A stretch of 5,552 bases of DNA from the NCBI GenBank assembly GCA_025458735.1, contig JALORV010000272.1, positions 1-5,552 of the forward strand, in the 5' to 3' direction. Below the pieces are notes generated by a model. It saw nothing but the letters and a program-made list of their open reading frames with translations. It was not told where the DNA came from and did not search any database. Numbering within the stretch: position 1 is the stretch's first letter; every line of letters begins with the position of its first letter. Of the stretch, positions 1 through 5,552 are shown piece by piece. Origin of the DNA: Burkholderiaceae bacterium. GTDB taxonomy: Bacteria > Pseudomonadota > Gammaproteobacteria > Burkholderiales > Burkholderiaceae. A program made the translations under genes and the position numbers.

Positions 1-53
1 AGCGCCATCGGCACGTTGAACGCGAGTCGCGGACTGTTGGTCGGGCCGGCCAT
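1..53 (-). CDS. pgsA: Start of a PgsA-like phosphatidylglycerophosphate synthase (partial)
   Basis: Only the first 17 codons are in the window; the gene runs off the left edge. The peptide reads MAGPTNSPRLAFNVPMAL. The segment FNVPMAL resembles the start of PgsA proteins (E. coli begins MQFNIPTLLTL), which make phosphatidylglycerol phosphate from CDP-diacylglycerol and glycerol-3-phosphate in the inner membrane. The ATG lies four bases after the uvrC stop codon, and uvrC-pgsA is a common gene order in gamma- and betaproteobacteria. No clear Shine-Dalgarno sequence precedes it, so translational coupling to uvrC is likely. The identification rests on a short motif plus context; the CDP-alcohol phosphotransferase motif would lie outside the window. 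Confidence 0.6.
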   Translation of the reverse strand, partial: MAGPTNSPRLAFNVPMA

Positions 54-57
54 GCGG

Positions 58-1908
58 CTAGTCACTGGATTGGCCATGCAGTTGCGCGTAGATCTTCTGC
101 GCCAGCTTACGCGAAACCCCTTCGACCGTCGCAATGTCGTCGATCGATGCGGCGGCCAGGCCGCGCAGGCCGCCGAAGCGGGCGAGCAGGCGCTGCCGCT
201 TCTTGGGCCCGATGCCTTCCATGGTGTCGAGCTGCGAGCCCTGGCGGGCACGGGCGCGGCGGGCGCGCATGCCGGTGATGGCAAAGCGGTGCGCCTCGTC
301 GCGGATCTGCGCCACCAGCATCAGTGCCTGCGACTCGCGTCCGAGCACGAGGGCGGGCCGGTCGTCGGGATAGACCAGTTCCTCCAGCCCGACCTTGCGC
401 TCCTCGCCCTTGGCCACCCCGACCAGCACGCCGGTGTCCAGCCCGAGTTCCTCGAACACCTGGCGTGCCACCATCACCTGGCCCTTGCCGCCGTCGATCA
501 GCACCAGCTGCGGCAGCGGCGCCTCGCCACGGGCAACCGCGGCAAAGCGCCGCGACAGCACCTGCCGCATCGCGGCGTAGTCGTCGCCGGGTTCGATGCC
601 GTCGATGTTGTAGCGCCGGTACTCTGCCGGCCGCATCTGGTGCCCGGCATAGACGACGCAGGAGGCCTGCGTCGCTTCGCCCGCCGTGTGGCTGACATCG
701 AAGCACTCGATGCGCAGCTTGTCGGCGTCCTCCTCGCCGATGTCGAGCGCCAGCGCCTCGATCAGCGCGCGCGTGCGCGCGATCTGCGAGCCTTCCTCGG
801 CCAGCCGGCGGGCCAGCGCCAGCCGCGCATTGGACTCGGCCATCTCCAGCCAGCGGCGCCGGCTCTCCTGCGGGTGCCGCACCACCTGCACGCGCCGCCC
901 GCCCGCCTCGGTCAGCAAGGCGGCGACCTCCGCGGCATCGATGTCGGCGTTGACCACGATCAGCGGCGGCGGCGGCTGCAGGGCATAGTGCTGCGAGATG
1001 AACGCCTCGAGCACCTCGTCGGCCTCGGCAGCCTCGGCGCTGCGCGCCGGAAAGCTGGCCTTGTCGCCCAGATGCCGGCCGCCGCGCACCATGGCGAGGT
1101 TGACGCAGGCCAGCCCGCCGTCCTGCACGACCGCAAGCACGTCGGCATCGGCATCCGATCCGGTGGTATCGACCGCCTGCTGGTGCAGCACGCGCGACAG
1201 CGCGCCGAGCTGGTCGCGCACCGCGGCTGCCTCCTCGAACCGGAGTTCACCCGCGAGATCCTGCATGCGGGCTTCCATCTCGCGCATCACGTCGGCACTG
1301 TCGCCTTCGAGGAAGCGCACGGCGCGATCGACGTCGTGCGCGTAGCTCGCGGCATCGATCAGTCCGACGCACGGCGCGCTGCAGCGATGGATCTGGTGCA
1401 GCAGGCAGGGCCGCGAGCGGTTCGCGTACACGGTGTCTTCGCAGGTGCGCAGGCGAAAGACCTTCTGCAGCAGCTGGATGCTGTCCTTGACCGCCCAGGC
1501 GTTCGGGTACGGGCCGAAGACGCGGGCGCGCCGGTCGACCGCGCCGCGGTAGTAGGCCACGCGCGGGAAGGCATGCTCGGTGAACTTCAGGTACGGGTAG
1601 GACTTGTCGTCGCGGAACACCACGTTGTAGCGCGGCGCCAGCGACTTGATCAGGTTGTTCTCGAGCAGCAGCGCCTCGGCCTCGGAGCGCGTGACCGTCG
1701 TCTCGATGCGCATGACCCGCTCGAGCATGTGGGCGATGCGCGGCCCGACGCCCTTGTTGAAATAGGAGGAGACGCGCTTCTTCAGGTCGCGCGCCTTGCC
1801 GACATAAAGGGCGGCACCGGCGGCATCGAACATCCGGTAGACGCCGGGCAGGTGCGGCAATCCATCGGTGGCGGCACGGGCGTCGAAGGGGGCGGGAGCG
1901 TCGGACAT
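58..1908 (-). CDS. uvrC: UvrC, excinuclease ABC subunit C
   Basis: UvrC is the nuclease of nucleotide excision repair. It binds UvrB on damaged DNA and cuts on both sides of the lesion. The product is 616 residues, normal for the family (E. coli 610). The N-terminal GIY-YIG nuclease (about 16-96) shows GVY at 22-24, YVGKA at 35-39, R45, Y49, E83 and N95. Cysteines 156, 168, 176 and 180 match the conserved set reported to hold an iron-sulfur cluster in E. coli UvrC. A UVR helix pair for UvrB binding lies near 205-240 ([13 protein letters not shown]). The RNase H-like second nuclease has FDVSH with D404, D443, D472 in LIDGGKGQ, and H540. Two helix-hairpin-helix motifs end the protein (GIGPKKR 565-571; VEGVSRKLA 595-603). 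The frame stays open upstream to 2130, but that part overlaps efp and has no family similarity; the ATG at 1908 directly precedes the first family residues. No strong ribosome site is visible. It is probably co-transcribed with pgsA. Confidence 0.97.
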   Translation of the reverse strand: MSDAPAPFDARAATDGLPHLPGVYRMFDAAGAALYVGKARDLKKRVSSYFNKGVGPRIAHMLERVMRIETTVTRSEAEALLLENNLIKSLAPRYNVVFRDDKSYPYLKFTEHAFPRVAYYRGAVDRRARVFGPYPNAWAVKDSIQLLQKVFRLRTCEDTVYANRSRPCLLHQIHRCSAPCVGLIDAASYAHDVDRAVRFLEGDSADVMREMEARMQDLAGELRFEEAAAVRDQLGALSRVLHQQAVDTTGSDADADVLAVVQDGGLACVNLAMVRGGRHLGDKASFPARSAEAAEADEVLEAFISQHYALQPPPPLIVVNADIDAAEVAALLTEAGGRRVQVVRHPQESRRRWLEMAESNARLALARRLAEEGSQIARTRALIEALALDIGEEDADKLRIECFDVSHTAGEATQASCVVYAGHQMRPAEYRRYNIDGIEPGDDYAAMRQVLSRRFAAVARGEAPLPQLVLIDGGKGQVMVARQVFEELGLDTGVLVGVAKGEERKVGLEELVYPDDRPALVLGRESQALMLVAQIRDEAHRFAITGMRARRARARQGSQLDTMEGIGPKKRQRLLARFGGLRGLAAASIDDIATVEGVSRKLAQKIYAQLHGQSSD

Positions 1909-1935
1909 GATCTGATTCGCTGCGCGGAATATAAT
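1907..1935 (+). promoter_or_regulatory. Predicted sigma-70 promoter for efp, overlapping the uvrC start
   Basis: A perfect TATAAT at 1930-1935 stands out in a sequence that is otherwise very GC-rich. Seventeen bases upstream, at 1907-1912, ATGATC keeps only the TGA core of TTGACA, so the -35 is weak. Transcription would start near 1940-1942 and give an efp leader of about 133 nt. The -35 hexamer overlaps the uvrC start codon. On the opposite strand the same AT island reads TATATT (1933 to 1928), a possible -10 for uvrC with a very short leader. The -10 call is from consensus match; promoter activity is inferred. Confidence 0.5.
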
Positions 1936-1966
1936 CGCGGGCTTTGCCGGGCCGGTTCGCCCGACC

Positions 1967-2097
1967 ATGAGCACCGGCCCATGAACATCGAGGCAGGCCC
2001 CCGCAGCCGTCGGGACCTGCCGCAGCGCCCGCGGCCCGTGTTGCCGCACCACGCCACAACGAAGAGTCCCGACCATGGCCAAGATCCTCGCCACTGA
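1967..2097 (+). other. Two possible upstream reading frames in the efp leader
   Basis: The efp leader contains ATG at 1967 encoding the pentapeptide MSTGP, with its TGA at 1982-1984. This overlaps, as ATGA, a second ATG at 1981 that opens a 38-codon frame ending at 2097, 23 bp inside efp. The second peptide is rich in Arg and Pro ([14 protein letters not shown]) but has no run of three prolines. Neither start has a convincing Shine-Dalgarno sequence. Both could be chance, since the second is only the tail of a long frame antisense to uvrC. They are noted because EF-P relieves stalling at proline codons, so a proline-containing leader could in principle sense EF-P. Confidence 0.2.
2061..2066 (+). 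promoter_or_regulatory. Ribosome binding site of efp
   Basis: GAAGAG lies eight bases upstream of the ATG at 2075, a suitable spacing for a partial Shine-Dalgarno sequence. It supports the 2075 start, which also matches the usual N-terminus of EF-P. Confidence 0.5.
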
Positions 2098-2596
2098 AAT
2101 CCGTGCCGGCAACCTGCTCGAGTTCGACAAGCGGGTCTGGCGCGTGCTGAAGAGCTACCACGTGCACGTGGGCGGCCGCGGCGGCGCCTACATGCAGATC
2201 GAGATCAAGGACATCGAGAGCGGCCAGAAGCGCAACGAGCGGCTGTCGACCGACGAGAAGATCGAGCGTCCGTTCATCGACCGCCGCACCATGACCTACT
2301 CGTACCACGACGGCGCCAACTGGGTCTTCATGGACAACGAGACCTACGAGCAGCTGACGCTCGGCGACGACTTCCTCGAGGGCCAGACGGGCTACCTGCT
2401 GCCCAACATGGAAGTCGAGATCAACTTCCACAACGGCCGCGCCATCGGCATCCAGCTGCCGACCACGGTGGTGCTGGAAGTGGTGGACACCGAGCCCGGC
2501 ATCAAGAACGCCACGGCGACGACGTCGTTCAAGCCGGCCCGCGTGGAGACCGGTCCCGGATCTGGTCGCGCAGGCGCTGCCGCTCTTCCGGCGTGA
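2075..2596 (+). CDS. efp: Elongation factor P, C-terminally truncated
   Basis: EF-P binds the ribosome between the P and E sites and rescues stalling at polyproline stretches. The 173-residue product matches EF-P from residue 1 to about 160. The KOW-like domain I includes [10 protein letters not shown] (8-17) and the tip loop VGGRGGAY, with Arg35 where E. coli has the modified Lys34. Domain II includes TYSYHDG and FMDNETYEQ. Domain III begins with [17 protein letters not shown] and [11 protein letters not shown] normal EF-P (185-190 residues) would continue for about 29 residues with a VPxF..G and VdTRtgeYv.R type ending. Here, after G160, the frame reads [13 protein letters not shown] and stops. 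Those last 13 codons are the antisense of the convergent repeat-protein gene. The product therefore lacks the last strands of the domain III OB fold and may be non-functional. A chromosomal deletion or an assembly join could explain it. The general style is closer to alphaproteobacterial EF-P than to the EarP-type betaproteobacterial one. Confidence 0.9.
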   Translation: MAKILATEIRAGNLLEFDKRVWRVLKSYHVHVGGRGGAYMQIEIKDIESGQKRNERLSTDEKIERPFIDRRTMTYSYHDGANWVFMDNETYEQLTLGDDFLEGQTGYLLPNMEVEINFHNGRAIGIQLPTTVVLEVVDTEPGIKNATATTSFKPARVETGPGSGRAGAAALPA

Positions 2597-2990
2597 GTCG
2601 CGGGCGCTCGGCCGGGCCGCCCTGCCGCCCTTCCCGCTGCTGCAGGAAGCGCTGGCGCATCGCCTCGCGTTCCTCGGGGCTCATCTTTTCCCACAGCTGG
2701 CGCCGCTCGTCCGGCGGCACGCGCCGCATCATCAGTTCGCGCTGCTCCGGGGTCAGCTGCTGCCACATGTCGCGCCGCTGTTCGGGCGGCAGTCCCTGCC
2801 ACGCGCGGGCGCGCTCCTCCGGCGTGCGGGCATTGCGGAAGGCCTCGCGCTGCTCCGGCGTCATCCGCTGCCACATCTCGCGACGCTGTTCCGGACTCAG
2901 CAGCGCGCGACCCTCACCTGCGAGGCCCGGCGGCGGCGCGGCGCCGGCGGGCAGCGCAAACAGCAGCAGGATGCAGGTCAGCAGTCGCAT
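2529..2990 (-). CDS. Exported PEQRR/LTxxQ-repeat protein, DUF3106- or Spy-like
   Basis: The product is 153 residues. The N-terminus (MRLLTCILLLFALPAGA) is a signal peptide with likely cleavage after A17, so the protein should be periplasmic. Residues 32-115 are seven uninterrupted 12-residue repeats of the type (S/T/P)PE(Q/E)RRxxWQxx. A Q/G/R-rich linker (116-131) follows, then an eighth copy ([12 protein letters not shown], 133-144). The protein is almost all charged helix with no cysteine after the signal peptide. The LTPEQ core matches the LTxxQ motif of Spy/CpxP periplasmic proteins, and the repeat style matches DUF3106 proteins; the exact function is unknown. I chose the ATG at 2990 because it starts the signal peptide directly; an in-frame ATG at 3059 would bury it, and neither start has a good ribosome site. 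The last nine codons and stop (RDRSPRGPA) are read from the antisense of efp, so the original C-terminus may have been lost. It is divergent from ompR. Confidence 0.8.
   Translation of the reverse strand: MRLLTCILLLFALPAGAAPPPGLAGEGRALLSPEQRREMWQRMTPEQREAFRNARTPEERARAWQGLPPEQRRDMWQQLTPEQRELMMRRVPPDERRQLWEKMSPEEREAMRQRFLQQREGRQGGPAERPRLTPEERQRLRDQIRDRSPRGPA
2646..2897 (-). repeat. Seven tandem 36-bp coding repeats
   Basis: This 252-bp block is exactly seven 36-bp units, each encoding a 12-residue copy: SPEQRREMWQRM, TPEQREAFRNAR, TPEERARAWQGL, PPEQRRDMWQQL, TPEQRELMMRRV, PPDERRQLWEKM and SPEEREAMRQRF. Pro2, Glu/Asp3, Gln/Glu4 and Arg5 are present in all copies. Trp at position 9 occurs in copies 1, 3, 4 and 6. 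The copies have diverged, so this is an old protein repeat and not a recent DNA duplication. Confidence 0.9.
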
Positions 2991-3204
2991 GAGGTTCTGG
3001 AGCTCGGAGATCGGGCCTGCCCTCCGACCGCCAGGCGAACCGGCGACGGAGACTGTCATCGTAGGCCGACCGCCGGCGGACAGCCTCTATTTTCGCGGCT
3101 GGCCGAAGCGCGCCGCGGTAAAGTCTGTAACCGATTGTGACGTGGGCTCGCGACGGCGCTCGAGCGGCCCTACGATGCCCGGCGCTTCCGGCTGGCCCAT
3201 TCCC
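2991..3204. promoter_or_regulatory. Divergent intergenic region between the repeat-protein gene and ompR
   Basis: These 214 bp should hold the promoters of both the minus-strand repeat-protein gene and the ompR-envZ operon. The region is GC-rich except for small AT patches at 3087-3093 (CTATTTT) and 3119-3138. A plus-strand -10-like TAAAGT sits at 3119-3124 without a good -35. I found no convincing sigma-70 promoter on either strand. The most ordered element is the direct repeat at 3126-3141, listed separately. Confidence 0.4.
3126..3141 (+). promoter_or_regulatory. Possible OmpR-type operator (10-bp-phased direct repeat)
   Basis: TGTAAC at 3126-3131 is followed by TGTGAC at 3136-3141, so the half-sites start 10 bp apart, one helical turn. 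OmpR-family regulators bind tandem direct repeats with this spacing, and OmpR half-sites contain a G(T/A)AAC core. The location just upstream of ompR, in the region shared with the divergent exported-protein gene, suits an autoregulatory site. This is inference from pattern and position only. Confidence 0.3.
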
Positions 3205-3930
3205 ATGAACCGCACCGCTGCCCACAAGGTCCTGGTCGTCGACGACGACCAGCGTCTGCGCGACCTGCTGCGCCGCTACCTTGGCGACAACGGCTTCAAC
3301 GTGTTCGTCGCCGAAAGCGCGCAGGCGATGAACCGGATCTGGCTGCGCGAGCGCTTCGATGTGCTGGTGCTCGACCTGATGATGCCGGGCGAAGACGGCC
3401 TGTCGGTCCTGCGACGGCTGCGCGGCGGCAACGACCGCACGCCGATCGTGATGCTGACCGCCAAGGGCGAGGATGTCGATCGCATCATCGGCCTCGAGAT
3501 GGGCGCCGACGACTACCTGCCCAAGCCGTTCAACCCGCGCGAACTGCTGGCACGCATCAATGCCGTGCTGCGACGGCGCGCCGCCGAGGAGATCCCGGCT
3601 GCGCCGGCCGGTGACGCCGAGCCGGTGGCCTTCGGCGAATTCGTACTTGACCTCTCCACCCGTTCGCTGACCCGCGCTGGCGAGCCGGTCACCCTGACGT
3701 CGGGCGAGTTCGCGGTACTGAAGGCCTTCGCACGTCATCCGCGCGTGCCGCTGTCGCGCGAGAAGCTGATGGAGATGGCCCGCGGCCGCGAGTACGAAGC
3801 CTTCGACCGCTCGCTCGATGTCCAGATCTCGCGCCTGCGCAAGCTGATCGAGCCGGACCCGGCGAAGCCGCGCTACATCCAGACCGTCTGGGGCCTCGGC
3901 TACGTCTTCATTCCCGAGGGGCAGTCTTGA
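3205..3930 (+). CDS. ompR: OmpR-like two-component response regulator
   Basis: This is a DNA-binding response regulator of 241 residues (E. coli OmpR 239). The receiver domain (8-125) has the acidic pair D13-D14, phosphoacceptor D57 in VLDLMMPGEDGLS, T85 in MLTAKGEDVDRI, and K107 in DDYLPKPFNPRELLARI. After a short Ala/Pro linker, the winged-helix domain (about 144-236) carries LTSGEFAVLKAF, the recognition-helix segment DRSLDVQISRLRKL, and PRYIQTVWGLGYVF, all close to OmpR. The partner kinase gene follows after 25 bp. By family knowledge it should control envelope or osmotic-response genes on phosphorylation. The start is uncertain: an in-frame ATG at 3175 would add ten residues (MPGASGWPIP). 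Neither has a visible Shine-Dalgarno sequence, and 3205 puts the receiver domain at the usual distance from the N-terminus. Confidence 0.94.
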   Translation: MNRTAAHKVLVVDDDQRLRDLLRRYLGDNGFNVFVAESAQAMNRIWLRERFDVLVLDLMMPGEDGLSVLRRLRGGNDRTPIVMLTAKGEDVDRIIGLEMGADDYLPKPFNPRELLARINAVLRRRAAEEIPAAPAGDAEPVAFGEFVLDLSTRSLTRAGEPVTLTSGEFAVLKAFARHPRVPLSREKLMEMARGREYEAFDRSLDVQISRLRKLIEPDPAKPRYIQTVWGLGYVFIPEGQS

Positions 3931-3955
3931 CCCGGACGCCGCGGCGGGGCCGCGC

Positions 3956-5287
3956 ATGACGCTGCGTTCGCCGCCGCTGTTCTGGCGCACGCTGCTGCTG
4001 GTCCTGCTGCTGATCGTCGCGAGCCTCGCGGCCTGGCTGCAGAGTTTTCGCGTGTTCGAACGCGCCCCGCGCGCCGAGACGATCGCGCAGCAGGTGGCCT
4101 CCATTGCGCAGCTCACGCGCGCGGCGCTGCTGTATGCCGACCCCTACGTGCGGCGCGACCTGCTGGCCGAACTCGCCCGCAACGAGGGCATCCGCATCGC
4201 CCCGCTGGAGCCCGGCGATCAGGTGGTGCCGGTGCCGGACCGGCCGGTGCTGCGCCTGGCCGAGCAGTCGATCGTCGCCCGCCTGGGTCCGGGCACGCGG
4301 GTGGCAACCGCCGTCAACGGCCAGCCGGGCCTGTGGGTCAGCCTGACCATCGAGGACGACCAGTACTGGCTGTACATCGACCGCGACCCGGTGGCGCGCA
4401 ACATCGGCACGCAGTGGATCGGCTGGGCGGCAGTGGCGGTCCTGCTGTCCGTGCTCGGCGCCATCCTGATCACGCGCGTGATCAACCGCCCGCTGGCGCA
4501 GCTGTCGGCCGCTGCCCGTGAACTCGGGCTCGGGCGCACTCCCGCTCCGCTTCCCGCCAGCGGACCGATCGAGATCCGCACCGTCAACGAGAGTTTCAAC
4601 CGCATGGTCGGCGACCTCGGCAAGCTCGAAGAGGACCGCGCCGTGCTGCTGGCCGGCATCTCGCACGACCTGCGCACACCGCTGACGCGGCTGCGGCTCG
4701 AACTCGAGATGGCGGAACTGCCCCCGGCCACGCGGCAGGCGATGGTCGGCGACCTCGAGCAGATGGACGCGATCGTGCGGCAGTTCCTCGACTTCGCGCG
4801 CCGCGCCCCGCAGCAGCCGGCCGAGCGCATCGAGCTGTCGGCGCTGCTGGAGTCGGCGGTCGCGCGTGCGCGCGTCGGCGCCGATCCGCAGGTCACACTG
4901 AACCTGATGCTGGCGCGCGATGTCTGGATCAGCGGACACCGCACCGAGCTGGACCGCGCGATCGACAACCTGCTGACCAATGCCCTGCGCTACGGCCGCG
5001 ATCCGGCCACGCAGCGTCTCGAACTCACGGTGTCGCTGTCGACCGATGGCCAGGACGCGCTGGTGGCGGTCGCCGACCACGGCCCGGGCGTGCCGGCCGA
5101 CCAGATCGACCGGCTGCTGCGTCCGTTCGAGCGCGGCGACAGCGCGCGCAGCGACGGCGGAGCGGCCGGGCTCGGCCTGCCGATCGTGCAGCGGATCGCG
5201 CGCCTGCATGGCGGCGGCCTGCGCCTGCTGGCCAATGCCCCGCACGGGCTGCGCGCCGAGCTGACGTTGCCACTGGAGATCGTGTGA
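3956..5287 (+). CDS. envZ: EnvZ-like membrane sensor histidine kinase
   Basis: This 443-residue kinase is the cognate partner of the OmpR-like regulator. The layout follows EnvZ: first membrane helix at about 8-31, a periplasmic sensor of about 120 residues, second membrane helix at about 154-176, and a HAMP linker (about 175-230, including NRPLAQLSAAARELG and VNESFNRMVGDL). The dimerisation and phosphotransfer domain has phospho-acceptor H237 in GISHDLRTPLTRLRLE, nearly identical to EnvZ. In the HATPase domain the N box is DNLLTNALRYG with N338 and N342, the G1 box is DHGPGVP (374-380), the F box is RPFERGD, and the G2 box is GLGLPIV (405-411). All residues needed for kinase activity are present. 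The periplasmic part cannot be assigned a ligand by eye. The ATG is 25 bp after the ompR stop, with a weak GGCGGGG ahead of it. The stop overlaps the start of the next gene, so all three are probably one operon. Confidence 0.95.
   Translation: MTLRSPPLFWRTLLLVLLLIVASLAAWLQSFRVFERAPRAETIAQQVASIAQLTRAALLYADPYVRRDLLAELARNEGIRIAPLEPGDQVVPVPDRPVLRLAEQSIVARLGPGTRVATAVNGQPGLWVSLTIEDDQYWLYIDRDPVARNIGTQWIGWAAVAVLLSVLGAILITRVINRPLAQLSAAARELGLGRTPAPLPASGPIEIRTVNESFNRMVGDLGKLEEDRAVLLAGISHDLRTPLTRLRLELEMAELPPATRQAMVGDLEQMDAIVRQFLDFARRAPQQPAERIELSALLESAVARARVGADPQVTLNLMLARDVWISGHRTELDRAIDNLLTNALRYGRDPATQRLELTVSLSTDGQDALVAVADHGPGVPADQIDRLLRPFERGDSARSDGGAAGLGLPIVQRIARLHGGGLRLLANAPHGLRAELTLPLEIV
5275..5278 (+). 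promoter_or_regulatory. Ribosome binding site of the gene after envZ
   Basis: GGAG lies five bases before the GTG at 5284, inside the last codons of envZ. It decides the start of the following gene: the nearest ATG (5297) is in another frame that stops within about 30 codons. Confidence 0.6.
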
Positions 5288-5552
5288 GCAGCCGCCATGC
5301 GCTCCCTGCCATCGGGGCGCCGCCGCTGCTGTCCCGGCGCCGCACGCTGCTTGCCGGCCTGTGGGCGGCGCTCGGAGGGATCGGCCTGAACGGCGCACGC
5401 GCCGAGGCCGCCGGGCCGGTCGCGGTCGAAGGCGGCGTGCCGCGGCAGTTGCCGCCGGCGGTCATTGCCGACCTGAAGATCGAACTCGACGACGCCACGG
5501 CCGACGGCCCGATCGACGTGGCCGTGCTGAGCCTGGGCTCGATCGACGTGCC
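5284..5552 (+). CDS. Tat-exported protein of unknown function (partial, N-terminus only)
   Basis: A frame open to the right edge starts at GTG 5284, overlapping the envZ TGA, with a good GGAG upstream. The 89 visible residues begin with a likely twin-arginine signal peptide: SRRRTLL at 17-23 fits the S-R-R-x-F-L-K pattern, then a hydrophobic stretch (LAGLWAALGGIGL), then an ARA|EA type cleavage site near residue 40. The mature part begins GPVAVEGGVPRQLPPAVIADLKIELDD in outline and shows no domain I recognise. Tat export implies a protein that folds, or takes up a cofactor, before leaving the cytoplasm. Its tight coupling to envZ suggests co-expression with the two-component system. The reading frame, signal and ribosome site are convincing; the function is unknown because most of the gene is missing. 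Confidence 0.7.
   Translation, partial: MSSRHALPAIGAPPLLSRRRTLLAGLWAALGGIGLNGARAEAAGPVAVEGGVPRQLPPAVIADLKIELDDATADGPIDVAVLSLGSIDV

Noticed and set aside
16..2097. A 693-codon plus-strand open frame antisense to uvrC.
   Set aside because: The opposite strand encodes a complete UvrC with every catalytic motif. The antisense product is His/Arg/Ala-rich low-complexity sequence typical of GC-rich shadow frames.
1909..2130. A 74-codon N-terminal extension of uvrC.
   Set aside because: It would overlap the efp start and has no similarity to UvrC, whose family region begins just after the ATG at 1908.
2555..2660. Search for the missing EF-P C-terminus in another frame, which would indicate a simple frameshift.
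   Set aside because: None of the plus-strand frames downstream of 2554 reads a VPxF or geYv.R-like ending, so a single-base frameshift does not explain the truncation.
2646..2897. The 36-bp periodicity considered as a CRISPR array or satellite.
   Set aside because: The units are contiguous with no spacers, vary in sequence, and encode an in-frame protein repeat.
2593..3204. An in-frame 204-codon extension upstream of the ompR-like regulator.
   Set aside because: It is the antisense of the PEQRR-repeat gene plus intergenic DNA; the regulator is already full length from 3205.
2914..4116. A 400-codon minus-strand frame across ompR.
   Set aside because: It is antisense to a clear response regulator and has no recognisable domain or codon-pattern support.
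3908..5398. A 496-codon minus-strand frame across envZ.
   Set aside because: It is a shadow of the kinase gene; the Gln/Arg/His-rich product has no recognisable motif.

Overview
The window is a GC-rich, gene-dense bacterial chromosomal segment with ordinary housekeeping and envelope-signalling genes. I see no phage, transposon, CRISPR or RNA-gene signature. The OmpR and EnvZ proteins look betaproteobacterial (an OmpR with EFAVLKAFARHPR and DRSLDVQISRLRKLIEPDP blocks, followed directly by envZ). The uvrC-pgsA pair fits beta- or gammaproteobacteria. The EF-P is closer in style to the alphaproteobacterial type. My best guess is a high-GC betaproteobacterium or near relative; this rests on recalled family resemblance and not on a search.

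Layout, left to right. The first bases hold the start of a minus-strand gene, probably pgsA (positions 53 to 1). It lies four bases after uvrC (minus, 1908 to 58), a complete excinuclease subunit with all expected catalytic, cysteine and HhH elements. A 166-bp gap with an AT-rich island containing a perfect TATAAT separates uvrC from the divergent efp (plus, 2075-2596). The efp product is clearly EF-P but lacks about the last 29 residues of its C-terminal OB domain. The reading frame runs instead into the 3' end of a convergent minus-strand gene (2990 to 2529), which encodes a small exported protein built of seven tandem 12-residue 'PEQRR' repeats. The two genes overlap tail to tail by 68 bp.

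A 214-bp gap then separates the repeat-protein gene from a divergent ompR-envZ-like two-component operon (plus, 3205-3930 and 3956-5287). The final bases start a third gene of that operon (plus, 5284 onward, cut by the window edge). It begins with GTG overlapping the envZ stop and has a likely Tat signal peptide.

The window contains two functional themes: DNA repair and translation on the left (uvrC, pgsA, efp), and envelope sensing on the right. The divergent placement of an exported LTPEQ-repeat protein next to a two-component operon resembles the cpxP/cpxRA arrangement and suggests, without proving, a regulatory or functional link. The strangest point is the efp/repeat-gene junction at about 2555-2559, which looks like a deletion that removed the end of efp, or an assembly join.
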